In this document: positions 37,385-46,698 of the stretch, piece by piece
Numbering within the stretch: the first letter of the stretch is position 1
Layout of the letters: each line of letters starts with the position of its first letter
NCBI GenBank assembly: GCA_951812995.1
Contig: CATOTD010000005.1
Coordinates: forward strand, 1 to 64,000
Reading direction: 5' to 3'
DNA from: an uncultured Gammaproteobacteria bacterium
GTDB taxonomy: Bacteria; Pseudomonadota; Gammaproteobacteria; Eutrophobiales; Eutrophobiaceae
Length of the DNA stretch: 64,000 nucleotides
The notes under the pieces: model-generated
Database searches by the model: none
Seen by the model: only the letters and a program-made list of their open reading frames with translations
What the model was told of the DNA's origin: nothing
Position numbers and translations under genes: made by a program

Positions 37385-38545
37385 ATGTCTTTTAATAAAA
37401 TAATGAATACAATTTTACCAAATGTTGGTGGGAATACCCCTCATGTGACTGGAAATTATAATGAGCCACGGGGTAAAGGTACTCACGGTGGGGTAGATTT
37501 TAATTACCGAGGAGGGCAAACAGGAATCAATTTAACTAACCCTACAGTGCATTCTCCAGTTGATGGGACAGTAGTTTTTGTGGGTGGAAATTACGGCACA
37601 GTAGCTATACGAGATGCAAATGGTAATTTACACCAAATCCTGCATACTAATTCTCAGCTTGTGCAACCTGGACAGAAAATTAGCACAGGCAATCCAATTG
37701 GCACGATGGGTGGTACTGGCCCCAAGGGTGCAAACCAGTACGCGCATCATGTCCATTATCAAATAAAAGACCCAAAAGGAAATCTGATTAACCCTCAACA
37801 ACATTGGGATAATCAGCCAAAATGCGAAGAAGAAGACGGAGAAGGCGGCGGTGCTACCGGCCCAGCAAACGATGGCAATGTTGGTGCCGGCCTAGGTGCT
37901 AACCGCGACCCCTTTGTCTTAGACTTAGATGGTGATGGTATAGAGCTAGGTACCTTAGCCGACAGTCAAGCCTACTTTGACCTAAACGGTGATGGTTTTG
38001 CCACCCGTACCTCATGGTTAAAAGGCGATGATGGCTTTCTGGCCTTAGACCGTAATCAAGACGGTAAGATAAATGATATAACCGAGCTGTTTGGCTCCCC
38101 CGACCGTACCGGTTATGAGGAGCTATCCGAGCTAGACAGTAATGCAGATGGGGTTATCGATAAAGCCGATGAACGCTTTGCTGAGTTATTGGTATGGCAA
38201 GATGTCAATGAGGACGGTATCAGTCAAGCCGATGAGTTAAAGAGCTTAACAGAGGCGGGTATAGTCAGTATCTCATTAACCCATGAGTCAGTCACCGACC
38301 AACAAGGCGATGGACAATTAGCCAGACGCGGTTCATTTACCTGGAAGGATGGTACGCAAGGCACGGCTGGAGAGACACCCGGGATAGCGGCCGATGTCTT
38401 GTTTGCCCAACACCCGACCTTTACCAAATACACGGGTACTGTCACTATAGACCCAACGGTTACGACAGTTGCCAACATCAAGGGCTATGGACAGATACCG
38501 GACTTACATATCGCCATGAGTCTGGATATGCGTTTGGATAGATAA
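37385..38545 (+). CDS. effector 3: M23/LytM-like endopeptidase fused to EF-hand-type calcium region
   Basis: 386 residues. Residues 1-140 are an M23 peptidase: GKGTHGGVDFNYRGG holds the H-x-x-x-D zinc pair, SPVDGTVVFVGGNYGTVAI the beta-sheet core, and YAHHVHYQIKDPKGNLINP the H-x-H motif. Such enzymes cut peptidoglycan cross-bridges. The same hinge as in effector 2 (CEEEDGEGGGATGPANDGN) leads into the five-loop calcium region. It ends at IAMSLDMRLDR, about 20 codons after the beta-rich part, so the helical and RTX sections are missing. TAGGAGC before the ATG supports the start. No signal peptide is present. The sequence between 38546 and the IS5-B insertion at 38601 contains no gene. Confidence 0.75.
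   Translation: MSFNKIMNTILPNVGGNTPHVTGNYNEPRGKGTHGGVDFNYRGGQTGINLTNPTVHSPVDGTVVFVGGNYGTVAIRDANGNLHQILHTNSQLVQPGQKISTGNPIGTMGGTGPKGANQYAHHVHYQIKDPKGNLINPQQHWDNQPKCEEEDGEGGGATGPANDGNVGAGLGANRDPFVLDLDGDGIELGTLADSQAYFDLNGDGFATRTSWLKGDDGFLALDRNQDGKINDITELFGSPDRTGYEELSELDSNADGVIDKADERFAELLVWQDVNEDGISQADELKSLTEAGIVSISLTHESVTDQQGDGQLARRGSFTWKDGTQGTAGETPGIAADVLFAQHPTFTKYTGTVTIDPTVTTVANIKGYGQIPDLHIAMSLDMRLDR
37817..38527. repeat. 711-bp direct repeat (effector 3 copy of the constant region)
   Basis: Partner of 35700-36410. The two differ at only a handful of bases, far fewer than expected if the fused N-terminal domains had diverged together. Confidence 0.9.
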
Positions 38546-38600
38546 AGCGGCGCACATAACGCAGACGGCCTGAATGATGCTAAAGTAATGGATTATTTAA

Positions 38601-39768
38601 GGAACATCTAATCAATTAAGGATTTTCAAGCAAGTGGGCATCACTGTGCTCGATAGTAGCGAGCATTGAACGTCTTGCTCATTACTCTCTTTCATTTCTC
38701 TTGTCCCGGCCTACTGTTTTCAGCTATCGCCCCTATTCCAGGCGTACTAAGCCACTGATAGCCGTAATAATTGTTTCTTTGATAGCATAAGATTAATCAG
38801 GGCACAGTGGGCAAACAGGTGGTTCGCATTCTTGCCTGGCCCTTTGAATCTGACTTTGGTAAATCCATATTGTCGCTACATGATATGAAAGACATGCTCA
38901 ACCTTGGCACGGACTTTGGATTTGTGCCGGTTTTTAGCCTTGTCCTGTTCGGTCAGTTTGCGGTGACGTGAGCCTTTGACCTGGGTGTAGTCTTTTGCCT
39001 TGGGGTCATTATCCTTGAGTACGGATTGCTGACCCGCATAGGCACTATCTCCCCAAAGACGGGTCTCTTCTCCATGCAGTAGGTCTCCAAGTACCTGTGA
39101 GTCGTGGACATTGGCTGGTGTGGCAACAACAGAGTGTATCAGTTTGGTTTTGCTATCCACACCGATGTGTGCCTTCATGCCAAAGTACCATGGCTTGCCT
39201 TTTTTGGTCTGATGCCTATCAGGGTCACGGGTGTTGCTTTTGTTCTTGGTGGCGGTAGGCGCATTGATGATGGTCGCATCAACAATAGTGCCTTTGGATA
39301 CTTTCATGCCGTTTTCCTCCAGATAGACGGCAACAGCATCAAACAGGGCAACTCCGAGCTTGTTCTCCTCCAGTAGATGACGGCATTGACAGCGGGTGGT
39401 TGCATCTGGCACGGGTTCCTGACCTAAGTCTATCTGGGCAAAACACCGCATGGCAGGTGTGTCATATAAAGCCGCTTCTGTGGCAGGATCAGATAAGGCA
39501 AACCAGTGTTGCAGGAAGTAGATTCTCAGCATGCGTTCCAGGCCCACCGGACGGCGACCAGCAGGGGTTGGGGTAATGAGGCTCAATTACTGCAGTCAGC
39601 GCTTGCCAGGGAATGAGCTGATTCATCTCTTCGAGAAATATCTCTTTGCGTGTCTGCTTGCGGTATTTCTCGAATCCAGATACTGCCAGGCTTTTTTGTT
39701 GCATCTTTTGACCCTCCACTTAAAACATTGCGGTATTATCGCATATTATGGAATTAATCAGAGGTTCA
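38601..39768 (-). mobile_element. IS5-family type B element with TTAA target duplication
   Basis: 1,168 bp with imperfect ends (GGAACATCTAATCAATTAAG and the complement TGAACCTCTGATTAATTCC). TTAA lies on both sides (38597-38600 and 39769-39772), matching the YTAR 4-bp target of the IS5 group. The insertion separates the end of the effector array from the DUF1244 gene. Confidence 0.92.
38747..39719 (-). pseudogene. IS5-family transposase (type B), one frameshift and one TAG
   Basis: The N-terminus MEGQKMQQKSLAVSGFEKYR begins at 39719. A frameshift near 39570 joins ALTAVIEPHYP to TPAGRRPVGLERMLRIYFLQ. The DDE core has GTIVDATIINAPT, GVDSKTKLIHSV and WGDSAYAGQQ. An in-frame TAG at 38873-38875 after VEHVFHIM precedes the normal end RQYGFTKVRFKGPGKNANHL. 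The element therefore needs a transposase supplied in trans. Confidence 0.88.
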
Positions 39769-39872
39769 TTAAATATTTCAAAGGTGATAAAATGAATGGG
39801 AATTATATATTTTACTCCAATAGATAACCCATATAATCTAACATAAAAATGCAATAAAACGGAGGGTCATCA

Positions 39873-40802
39873 ATGAAAGACAATACCATATCCACATTTG
39901 AGTTATTTCGCCGGTTTCCGGATGCTGAAGCCGCTAGATTGTATTTTGAGGGACAACGCTGGGGAGATTACATATCCTGTCCTCATTGTGGGGAATTTAA
40001 GCGTATTACCCCGCGCAAAGGAAAGCGGACAGGATATTACTTATGCCGGGACTGTAAGGATGAGTTTACAGTGAGAACCGGCACTATCTTTGAACGTTCT
40101 CATGTTCCACTACATAAATGGCTATATGCTATTTACTTAACTGTCACCTCGCGCAAGGGCATATCTAGCTTGCAGTTATCTAAACAAATCGGAGTAACTC
40201 AAAAGACGGCCTGGTTTATGCAGGCCCGCATTCGCGAATCCTGTGATAATAATACAGATAATTTACTTTCTGGCATTGTTGAGATTGATGAGACCTATAT
40301 CGGTGGGAAGGAACATAACAAACACAAACACAAGAAAGTCCGCGCAGGCCGTGGCGTAGCTGGCAAGCAGGTAGTGGTCGGAATGCGTGAGCGCGGTGGC
40401 CGCACAAGGGCTAAGCCTATCCCATCAACTGATATACCGACCCTGCACAAAGAGATTGGCTGTTCAGTGGAATATGGTGCCACCATTTACACAGATGAAC
40501 ACAGGTCATATCAGCATTTACAGTCTGCTTATCAGCATGGTACGGTAACCCATAGTGCGGGAGAATATGTGGGTTCAAACAACATTCATACCAATAGCAT
40601 TGAAAGTGTCTGGGCTTTACTCAAACGCGGTCTGTATGGGGTATGGCATCATGCCAGCACTAAACACTTACATCGCTATGTGAACGAAGTGACTTTTAGA
40701 CTGAATAACGGACAATGTAAGTTACCAACCAATCAACGTATAGAATCACTTATAAGCAACGCGATAGGTAAACGGATTACCTATCGCGAGGTGATAGCAT
40801 GA
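39873..40802 (+). CDS. IS1595-family transposase (copy 2)
   Basis: 309 residues, intact, differing from copy 1 at only about ten positions. Same zinc ribbon (CPHCGE, CRDCKDE) and DDE blocks (IDETYIGGKE, TDEHRSYQH, NSIESVWALLKRG). AACGGAGGG lies upstream of the ATG. Confidence 0.95.
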   Translation: MKDNTISTFELFRRFPDAEAARLYFEGQRWGDYISCPHCGEFKRITPRKGKRTGYYLCRDCKDEFTVRTGTIFERSHVPLHKWLYAIYLTVTSRKGISSLQLSKQIGVTQKTAWFMQARIRESCDNNTDNLLSGIVEIDETYIGGKEHNKHKHKKVRAGRGVAGKQVVVGMRERGGRTRAKPIPSTDIPTLHKEIGCSVEYGATIYTDEHRSYQHLQSAYQHGTVTHSAGEYVGSNNIHTNSIESVWALLKRGLYGVWHHASTKHLHRYVNEVTFRLNNGQCKLPTNQRIESLISNAIGKRITYREVIA

Positions 40803-40842
40803 GCAAAGCAATGGAAATAGAATGCGGATATACAGGACGATA

Positions 40843-41162
40843 ATGAGAGCAGGTTACATCAAAGACTATATAAGTGGTGAAGAAGTAAAAGCTACGCCAG
40901 AAGAAGTAGAAGCAGTACAAGTCTTTTCCGAAACACTTGTCGAAGATTACGGATACCCCAAAGAACAATTACAAACACGACCACAGTGGCGTGTAAAAGT
41001 AAGGCCATCTGATACCAAAAAAGAGTATCCGCTTGATATTGCAGTATTCAACAAAGATAAAAAACCGATAAAAACCTTTTTATTGTCGTTGCGTGCAAAC
41101 GAAAGACAAGAAAAGATGGTTTAACCCAAAATGGAGTGCAATTGAAAAATTGCATAAGGTAA
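40843..41162 (+). pseudogene. IS1595 passenger: HsdR-N/PD-(D/E)XK-like fragment (copy 2)
   Basis: AGGA 5 nt before the ATG at 40843 supports this start. An upstream ATG at 40822 lacks a ribosome binding site. ATPEEVEAVQVFSETLVEDY and YPLDIAVFNKDKKPIKT are followed by a frameshift in a five-T run. The continuation FIVVACKRKTRKDGLTQNGV is in the next frame, and another shift precedes VTGEHGELVT. It is a former nuclease-domain gene carried by the element. Confidence 0.6.
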
Positions 41163-41256
41163 CAGGTGAGCATGGTGAGCTTGTTACTTGAAAAAACTAA
41201 CAAATCATTGTGTTTGTATTTTGTAGTGAAGTTGGAGTCAAGTATATAATTCCCAA

Positions 41257-41502
41257 ATGAATAAGCAAACAGAAACTGAAATTGAAGCGGCGGCCTTTCG
41301 CCATCTGCTTAAACACTTGCGTGAACATACCGATGTGCAAAATATTGACTTGATGAATCTGGCTGGATTTTGTCGTAATTGTTTGTCTAAATGGTATGTA
41401 GCGGCAGCGGACGAAAAAGGCATTGCAATCGATTATGAAACGGCGCGCGAACTTGTCTATGGTATGCCATATTCAGAGTGGAAGCGTCACTACCAAAAGT
41501 AA
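41257..41502 (+). CDS. DUF1244 family protein
   Basis: 81 residues. The family signature NLAGFCRNCLSKWYVAAADE, with its two close cysteines, and the C-terminal ELVYGMPYSEWKRHYQ are unmistakable. The function of DUF1244 is not established. The gene directly follows IS1595 copy 2. The first two codons are the 3' copy of the target duplication, so the protein is intact but has lost its native promoter and Shine-Dalgarno. Expression now depends on read-through from the element and a weak upstream sequence. Confidence 0.9.
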   Translation: MNKQTETEIEAAAFRHLLKHLREHTDVQNIDLMNLAGFCRNCLSKWYVAAADEKGIAIDYETARELVYGMPYSEWKRHYQK

Positions 41503-41669
41503 ATATTGTAAGGCTCACATTAACCGAGCCGCTATCTTTCTACTTGATGCTACAAAAGCATTGCGATCTTTGCAGGCCGCAGATACTAATCGTGCATGGG
41601 AGGATCATGGGACAAGCGCAAATAATATTGTATCATTGTGCATCATGTCATTAGCCTGGTAACGCGAAA

Positions 41670-41931
41670 ATGATAATCAGGTTTATAAAATCTGGTTTTA
41701 TGATAGGCCTGGTTTGTCTCCTTATGCAGGGTTGTGCCAAACACACCTATAATGCAGCACCCATTAATCTTACAAGTGTCACCACGACAATCAATTCTTG
41801 GACTATTAACAATCCTCGGCTGATGCGGTTTCTTGAAGCAAATAATCTAACAACCAACAGTCTGCAAAGTAATGTGTTTTCGATGAATCGCTTGTTTTTA
41901 ACGGGTTTGTATTATGATCTGGAGCTATTGT
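41670..41931 (+). pseudogene. TolC-family-like outer-membrane lipoprotein, N-terminal stub
   Basis: MIIRFIKSGFMIGLVCLLMQ followed by GC is a lipoprotein signal with lipobox LMQGC. The next 65 residues (INSWTINNPRLMRFLEANNL, then FSMNRLFLTGLYYDLE) resemble the first helices of outer-membrane efflux proteins, which typically read W..NP.L..FL and L.L.ALYY.P.L. The IS256-A end at 41932 truncates it. I assign TolC-like only tentatively. If right, a possible outer-membrane partner for type I secretion near the RTX-linked effectors has been destroyed. The 165-bp gap before it (41503-41669) holds no clear gene. Confidence 0.5.
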
Positions 41932-42179
41932 CAAAAGTAGTGTCTGACAAATTGATCATGCGGCTACCTTGTCGTCCTCAGTCACTTCGATTCCATCTTT
42001 AAACTTCACGCCTTCAATCACCTTGGTCAAGTGTCTGAAGCCCCGCAGTTTGCGCCAGGAATCTTCTGCGCATAATCCCATCTTGTAGACCATCGTCAGC
42101 ATCGTAATCCGCGTGACACATCCTTTGGCCCGGCGTGTTTTATAGAGAGAGTTATAACCGAATCTGGTGTCTGAATAAA
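41932..42179. mobile_element. two IS256 type A end fragments in mosaic
   Basis: 41932-42136 is the 3' end of type A on the minus strand (terminal repeat, then codons for the end of the transposase, including GVKLKDGIEVTEDD in reverse). 42149-42179 is a separate 5' end (GAGTTATAACCGAATCTGGT) pointing the other way. Both terminal repeats face left, so this is not one deleted element but two fragments brought together. Confidence 0.8.
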
Positions 42180-42230
42180 GGTAGTGTCAATAATCTTTCG
42201 CACTTTCTGATTTGGCTTTCCCTTAAATCT

Positions 42231-43530
42231 GGAAGCCTCTAAAAACCGTACATTTTGTGGTACGATCTGATTCACTTGATGTGGGAGGATTTTGTTTATG
42301 CACGCACCTGGATTGTTTGATTTGACGGATCATTTGGCGCGGCTTTCGGCGATGGGATATCCGCTTGAGGTTTTGGAGCGGCACGTTGATTTCGAAGTGT
42401 TTCGCCCAGTTCTTGTTGAAGCGCTTGGCTATGGGGAACGTCCCGAAGGTGGTCGTCCGCCCTATGATGCCGTTGTGATGTTCAAGGTGCTGGTCTTGGC
42501 CTCGATGCACAATCTGAGCGATGAGCGGATGGAGTTTCTCATTCGTGACCGTTTCAGTTGGTTGCGGTTCCTGGGATTTCAAATCGGGGAGCCGACACCT
42601 GATCAGAAGACGATCTGGCTTTTCAGAGAGAAGCTGACCTAGGCGGGTGTCTTCAAGGCCCTGTTTGCCGCGTTTGAAGCTCAGCTCTGCGCGCGGGGAT
42701 ACAAACCGACCGGCGGTCAGATTGTGGATGCCACGTTGGTCTCTGCCCCGCGCCAACGGATGACGAAAGAAGAGAAAGCGCGCGCCAAGGCAGGTGAGGC
42801 CGCGTCTGACATCTGGCCCGATGATCTGTCCAAGGCAGCGCAGAAAGACACCGATGCGCGTTGGACGGTCAAGTATTCAAAGGCCAAGACGACCAAGGAG
42901 GGTGAGGAGGATACTGGCCTTGTCGATATTTCGGTTCCGCACTTTGGGTACAAGAACCACGTGTCCATTGACCGCAAATGGCGCTTCATCCGGGGTGAGA
43001 CTGGCACGAATGCGGCTCGCTACGACGGGCATGAACGCTCCTCGGTTCTGGACGAGACAAACAGCTCGAAGGCGGTTTGGGCCGATACCGGGTACCGCTC
43101 GGCCAGGAATGAGGCTTGGCTGAAGGCGCAAGGGTACCGCTCACACATTCACCGCAAGAAGCCACGCGGCAAACCCATGGCCAGGCATATTCGTCGGGGC
43201 AACGCGACACGCTCCGCCATCCGCGCCTGTGTTCGGCTACGAGAAAGGGCCCATGGCTCTGACCATCCGCTCAATCGGCCAAACCCGTGCGAAGGCCCGC
43301 ATGACCATGGCCAACCTGAGCTACAACTTCCGCCGTCTCATCTTCCACGAGCGACGACAGGCCACAGCCTGACTCCGCCCAAATTCCGGAAATTGCCTGC
43401 TTATGCAGGCCAAAACGCCGCGCTTTTGCCTCAAATACCACCGATCTTGACCTTCACACCCGCTATGCGGGTGACAACGACTGGTGCTCGCGTCAAAATC
43501 CATCTAGAATCAGCGTTGTTCGAGGTCTCC
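42231..43530 (+). mobile_element. IS5-family type A element, full copy with ATCT duplication
   Basis: 1,300 bp with ends GGAAGCCTCTAAAAAC and the complement GGAGACCTCGAACAAC. ATCT occurs at 42227-42230 and 43531-43534. Confidence 0.92.
42298..43372 (+). pseudogene. IS5-family transposase (type A), in-frame TAG and C-terminal frameshift
   Basis: A GGGAGGA box precedes the ATG at 42298 (MHAPGLFDLTDHLARLSAMG). A TAG at 42640-42642 (EKLT-stop-AGVFKAL) replaces the CAG found in the copy at 58071. Acidic core residues lie in IVDATLVSAPRQ, TGTNAARYDGHE and WADTGYRSARNEAW. Near 43225 the frame is lost, and the natural end KGPMALTIRSIGQTRAKARM continues in another frame to 43372. Confidence 0.88.
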
Positions 43531-43539
43531 ATCTGGTTG

Positions 43540-44750
43540 TTACGCTACCTGAAAATCCTTTTCTTTATCCATCTCTTGGAGCAAATCCATGTTCAGATAT
43601 TTCCGCGTTCCCCACTAGCTCCCCGCGATGTGTCTAAGCCTTGCCGCACAAAGCATCAACGCCGAGTTGCCATCCGGGAATGCTCCCACTACTCGTGTTC
43701 GCCGCCTGATTTCTCGGATGATCCGCTCCAAAGGATTGTTAGTCCGAATGCGAATCCAGTGCTCTGCCAGAAACCGATAATACGTCAGGGTCTCTTCCAT
43801 GCACTACCCAGCCAATCCGCTACACTCGATAACTTCATGTCCCTGAGTTTCTTCTCGACCTCCGTGGCCTTATGCCTGGCAGATTCCAGATATTCAGATG
43901 CATGAATAGCCTGCAACATGCGAGAGACTTCTTTGACACGACCACGAGGCACATGACTGAAGACGTTGCGGTAGCAGTGCACAATACAACGCTACCACTC
44001 AGCTTCAGGGTAGAAGTCACCGATCGACTCCTGGCGCCCAAGACAGGCATCACTGAGCACCAACCTGATGCCCTTGAGACCGCGTGCCTGCAAATGACGG
44101 AGGAATCCTGACCATCCCGCTTTATCCTCCTTAGTACCTTCAACAATCCCTGGAATGCGGCGGTAGCCATCGTCCCCAACACCGATGGCGACTAGAACAG
44201 AAACGTTCTTCACTGCACCGCCCCAACTGCGTTTGAGCACAACACCGTCCAGGTATACATAAGGGAAATCACTCCCTATGGGGCGATTACGCCACTCTTC
44301 AATCTGCCCATAGATACGCTGGTTGAGCTTTGAAATAGTCCCTAAGCTGACACGGGTACCCCACAATGCTGCGGTAATGTCTTCTACACGTTGTACTGAA
44401 ACACCTGCCAGATACATCTCAATCAGTGCCTCTTCAATTGACGCTACACGGTGCCGATAGCGCTCTATGATGGCCATCTCAAAGGTCTGCTTGCGTAGCT
44501 TCGGCATCTTTAACTCAAGCTCTCCAGCCCTTGTGTGGCACTTCCTGGTGTAGCTACCAGACCGGTCGTCTTTGCGCGTCTCAGTGCGTTCGTATCGATC
44601 AGCACCCACCAGCGCATCAGCCTCAACGTCCAGCATCTGGTTGCGGGTGTATTCCACAGTCTTCAGTACCACTTTGTTGAGATGGCCCTGCAGTGCCTGT
44701 TCATCAATAGGGACTACGTTGTTCAAGTGCTTGCTTGTATCATCGCTCAT
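43540..44750 (-). pseudogene. IS256-family transposase (type B), several disruptions
   Basis: It starts at 44750 (MSDDTSKHLNNVVPIDEQAL). A TAG at 43990-43992 (YPEAEW-stop-RCIVH) replaces the Gln codon seen in the copy at 26620. The shared frameshift after LGSA and the shared TAG after RHIAGS follow. Confidence 0.88.
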
Positions 44751-44851
44751 GGCGACTCTTCTCCTGGTCAAATAAATGGTTATGTCACTTTTTATTTAAC
44801 CAGATAAAGGGAGCCGCCTATTCAAATTTGCGAAAGATAATTTATGTTATC

Positions 44852-46133
44852 GAGGAGCACGCCACACATGACAAACAATACTGTGATTGATCTGGGTGCA
44901 CCAGAGGGCATTGATCCACTGACAGAACTAATCAAATCGGGTGCGAGGCAGTTAATCACCGAAGCTGTCCAGGCAGAGCCAGATGCGTTGATGAGGCAGT
45001 ATGATGATCAAAGGACGACTGACAGATGCCAGCGCGTTGTCCGCAGTGGCCATCATCCCGAACGAGAGGTGATTACAGGGGTTGGCAAGGTCAGCGTTGA
45101 GGTGCCGAAGATTTGTCGCCGTGAAGGTGAGTCGGCGAGCTTTCAATCTTTGCTTGTACCGCCCTACATCCGGCGCACAGCGACCCTGGATGCGGCGATT
45201 CCCTGGCTTTATTTGAAAGGTGTTTCGAGTGGTCAGATGCAAAGTGCACTGGAAGCGATTGTCGGACCCGAGGCTAAAGGGCTGTCGGCCAATGTCGTGG
45301 GTCGTTTGAAACGGCAATGGGAAGCTACATACAAGCAATGGTGTACACGTTCCGTGTCTGATGAATGGGTCTATATCTGGACTGATGGCATCTACAGTGG
45401 TCTTCGAGGTGACGATGGTCGATTGTGTTGCCTGGTCATCATCGGCGTGAACAGTCGCGGTCAGAAGCATTTTATGTCGATTGAATAGGGTGTCAGGGAA
45501 TCGAAACAGCGCTGGCGAGCAGTGTTGTTGTCGTTGCAACAAAGAGGCTTGGGTCAGCCCCAAAGCTGGCCATTGACGATGGTGCTTTGGGTTTCTGGGC
45601 AGCCCTTGAGGCAGTGTATCCAGAGACTGATGTGCAACGTTGCTGGATGCACAGGACCGGCAATGTACTGAACTATCTGCCCAAGTCTGTCCAGGAGAAA
45701 GCAAAGCAGGGTCTGGATGGCAGAGGGCCGCGTTGACGCAGAGCAGGTGTTCGATGACTTTGAGGAACGTTTCGGTGCAAAGTATCCCAAGGCAGTGGCA
45801 TGCTTATCGAAAGACCGTGATGCGTTGCTGGCATTTTATGACTTTCCAGCAGAGCACTGGAGCCACATCAGGACAACGAATGTCACCCCGTCGAGCTTTG
45901 CGACAATCCGGCATAGAACACGCCAGGCCAAAGGTTGTGTCACGCGGATTACGATGCTGACGATGATCTGCAAGATGGGATTATGTGCCGAAGATTCCTG
46001 GCGCAAACTGCGAGGCTTCAGACACCTGGCGAAGGTGATTGAAGGCGTGAAGCTTAAAGATGGAATCGAGGTAACTGAGGACGACAAGGCAGCCGCATGA
46101 TTAACTTGTCAGACACTACTTTTGACAATAGAT
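44852..46133 (+). mobile_element. IS256 type A element, 5' end lost to IS256-B
   Basis: It begins at 44852 directly after the IS256-B end, without its own left terminal repeat. It ends with the type A right terminal repeat (GTCAGACACTACTTTTGACA and ATAG) at about 46133, where it cuts an Rhs gene. Confidence 0.85.
44868..46100 (+). pseudogene. IS256-family transposase (type A), full span but broken
   Basis: It starts MTNNTVIDLGAPEGIDPLTE with GAGGAG upstream and spans the whole family length of about 410 codons. Defects: a TAG at 45486-45488 (HFMSIE-stop-GVRESKQ), a frameshift near 45555 before KLAIDDGALGFWAALEAVYP, and a deletion/frameshift near 45713 before WMAEGRVDAEQVFDDFEERF. The C-terminus (VIEGVKLKDGIEVTEDDKAA) is intact. 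Confidence 0.88.
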
Positions 46134-46134
46134 C

Positions 46135-46242
46135 AAAAGAGCCGGTCGGTAAAGTGGTCTTGATGATGTTGCCTACACCATCGTGGATGATTGCGGGTAG
46201 GAGTTGCTGATGTTTGTCAGGATTGGATGTTGTTTGCATCAT
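46135..46242 (-). pseudogene. 5' stub of a third Rhs gene
   Basis: It starts at 46242 with MMQTTSNPDKHQQLLPAII and continues VGNIIKTTLPTG before IS256-A interrupts. The upstream 75 bp (GGGTTAAGTTTTTAGTGTCG and following) match 51579-51655 before the Rhs gene at 49197-51578. The rest of this copy is gone. The AT-rich stretch 46321-46496 has a 39-codon open frame without a start that I cannot identify. Confidence 0.8.
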
Positions 46243-46496
46243 GTCATTGGGGCTTAATGATGGGTTAAGTTTTTAGTGTCGGTGTCGGGTTAAGCAATAA
46301 ACAAGACCTGACTCCTAAATTTTTTCACGATATTTTTATAAAAAATAAAAATATATCGGAATCAAAGCTAGGGATAAAGTTGCATAAAATTTTATTTCTT
46401 GAGAAGTCATCGCTGGATAAAAAAGTAAAATTGTAAGAAAAGACCCTGCTAATCTTTCAGCTCCGCCATAAAATAATAACCAAATATAAAAAATTA

Positions 46497-46606
46497 GGGA
46501 ATTATATACTTGACTCCAACTTCACTACAAAATACAAACACAATGATTTGTTAGTTTTTTCAAGTAACAAGCTCACCATGCTCACCTGTTACCTTATGCA
46601 ATTTTT
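46497..46606 (-). mobile_element. 110-bp solo end of an IS1595 element
   Basis: It is the passenger-side end of the element (GGGAATTATATACTTGACTC to GCAATTTTT), followed immediately by a full copy in the same orientation. The 8-mer AAAAATTA occurs just before it (46489-46496) and just after the full copy (48064-48071), so the pair moved or arose within one insertion. Confidence 0.9.
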
Positions 46607-46698
46607 GGGAATTATATACTTTACTCCAACTTCACTACAAAATACAAACACAATGATTTGTTAGTTTTTTCAAGTAACAAGCTCACCATGCTCACCTG

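Larger units (their letters stand above)
39798..41254 (+). mobile_element. IS1595-family element, copy 2, with 8-bp target duplication
   Basis: 1,457 bp, same length as copies 1 and 3. AAATGAAT flanks it on both sides (39790-39797 and 41255-41262). This duplication contains the first two codons (ATG AAT) of the DUF1244 gene, so the ORF survives but its ribosome binding site (AAAGGTGATAA at about 39779) is now 1.46 kb upstream. Confidence 0.95.
42180..44851 (-). mobile_element. IS256 type B element carrying a nested IS5-A
   Basis: The IS256-B right end (GGTAGTGTCAATAATCTTTC) starts at 42180 and its left end (complement GATAACATAAATTATCTTTC) at 44851. An IS5-A element lies inside at 42231-43530. 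Removing it with one copy of the ATCT duplication restores TTAAATCTGGTTGTTACGCT, the normal IS256-B sequence. At 44852 it abuts an IS256-A copy directly. Confidence 0.92.
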
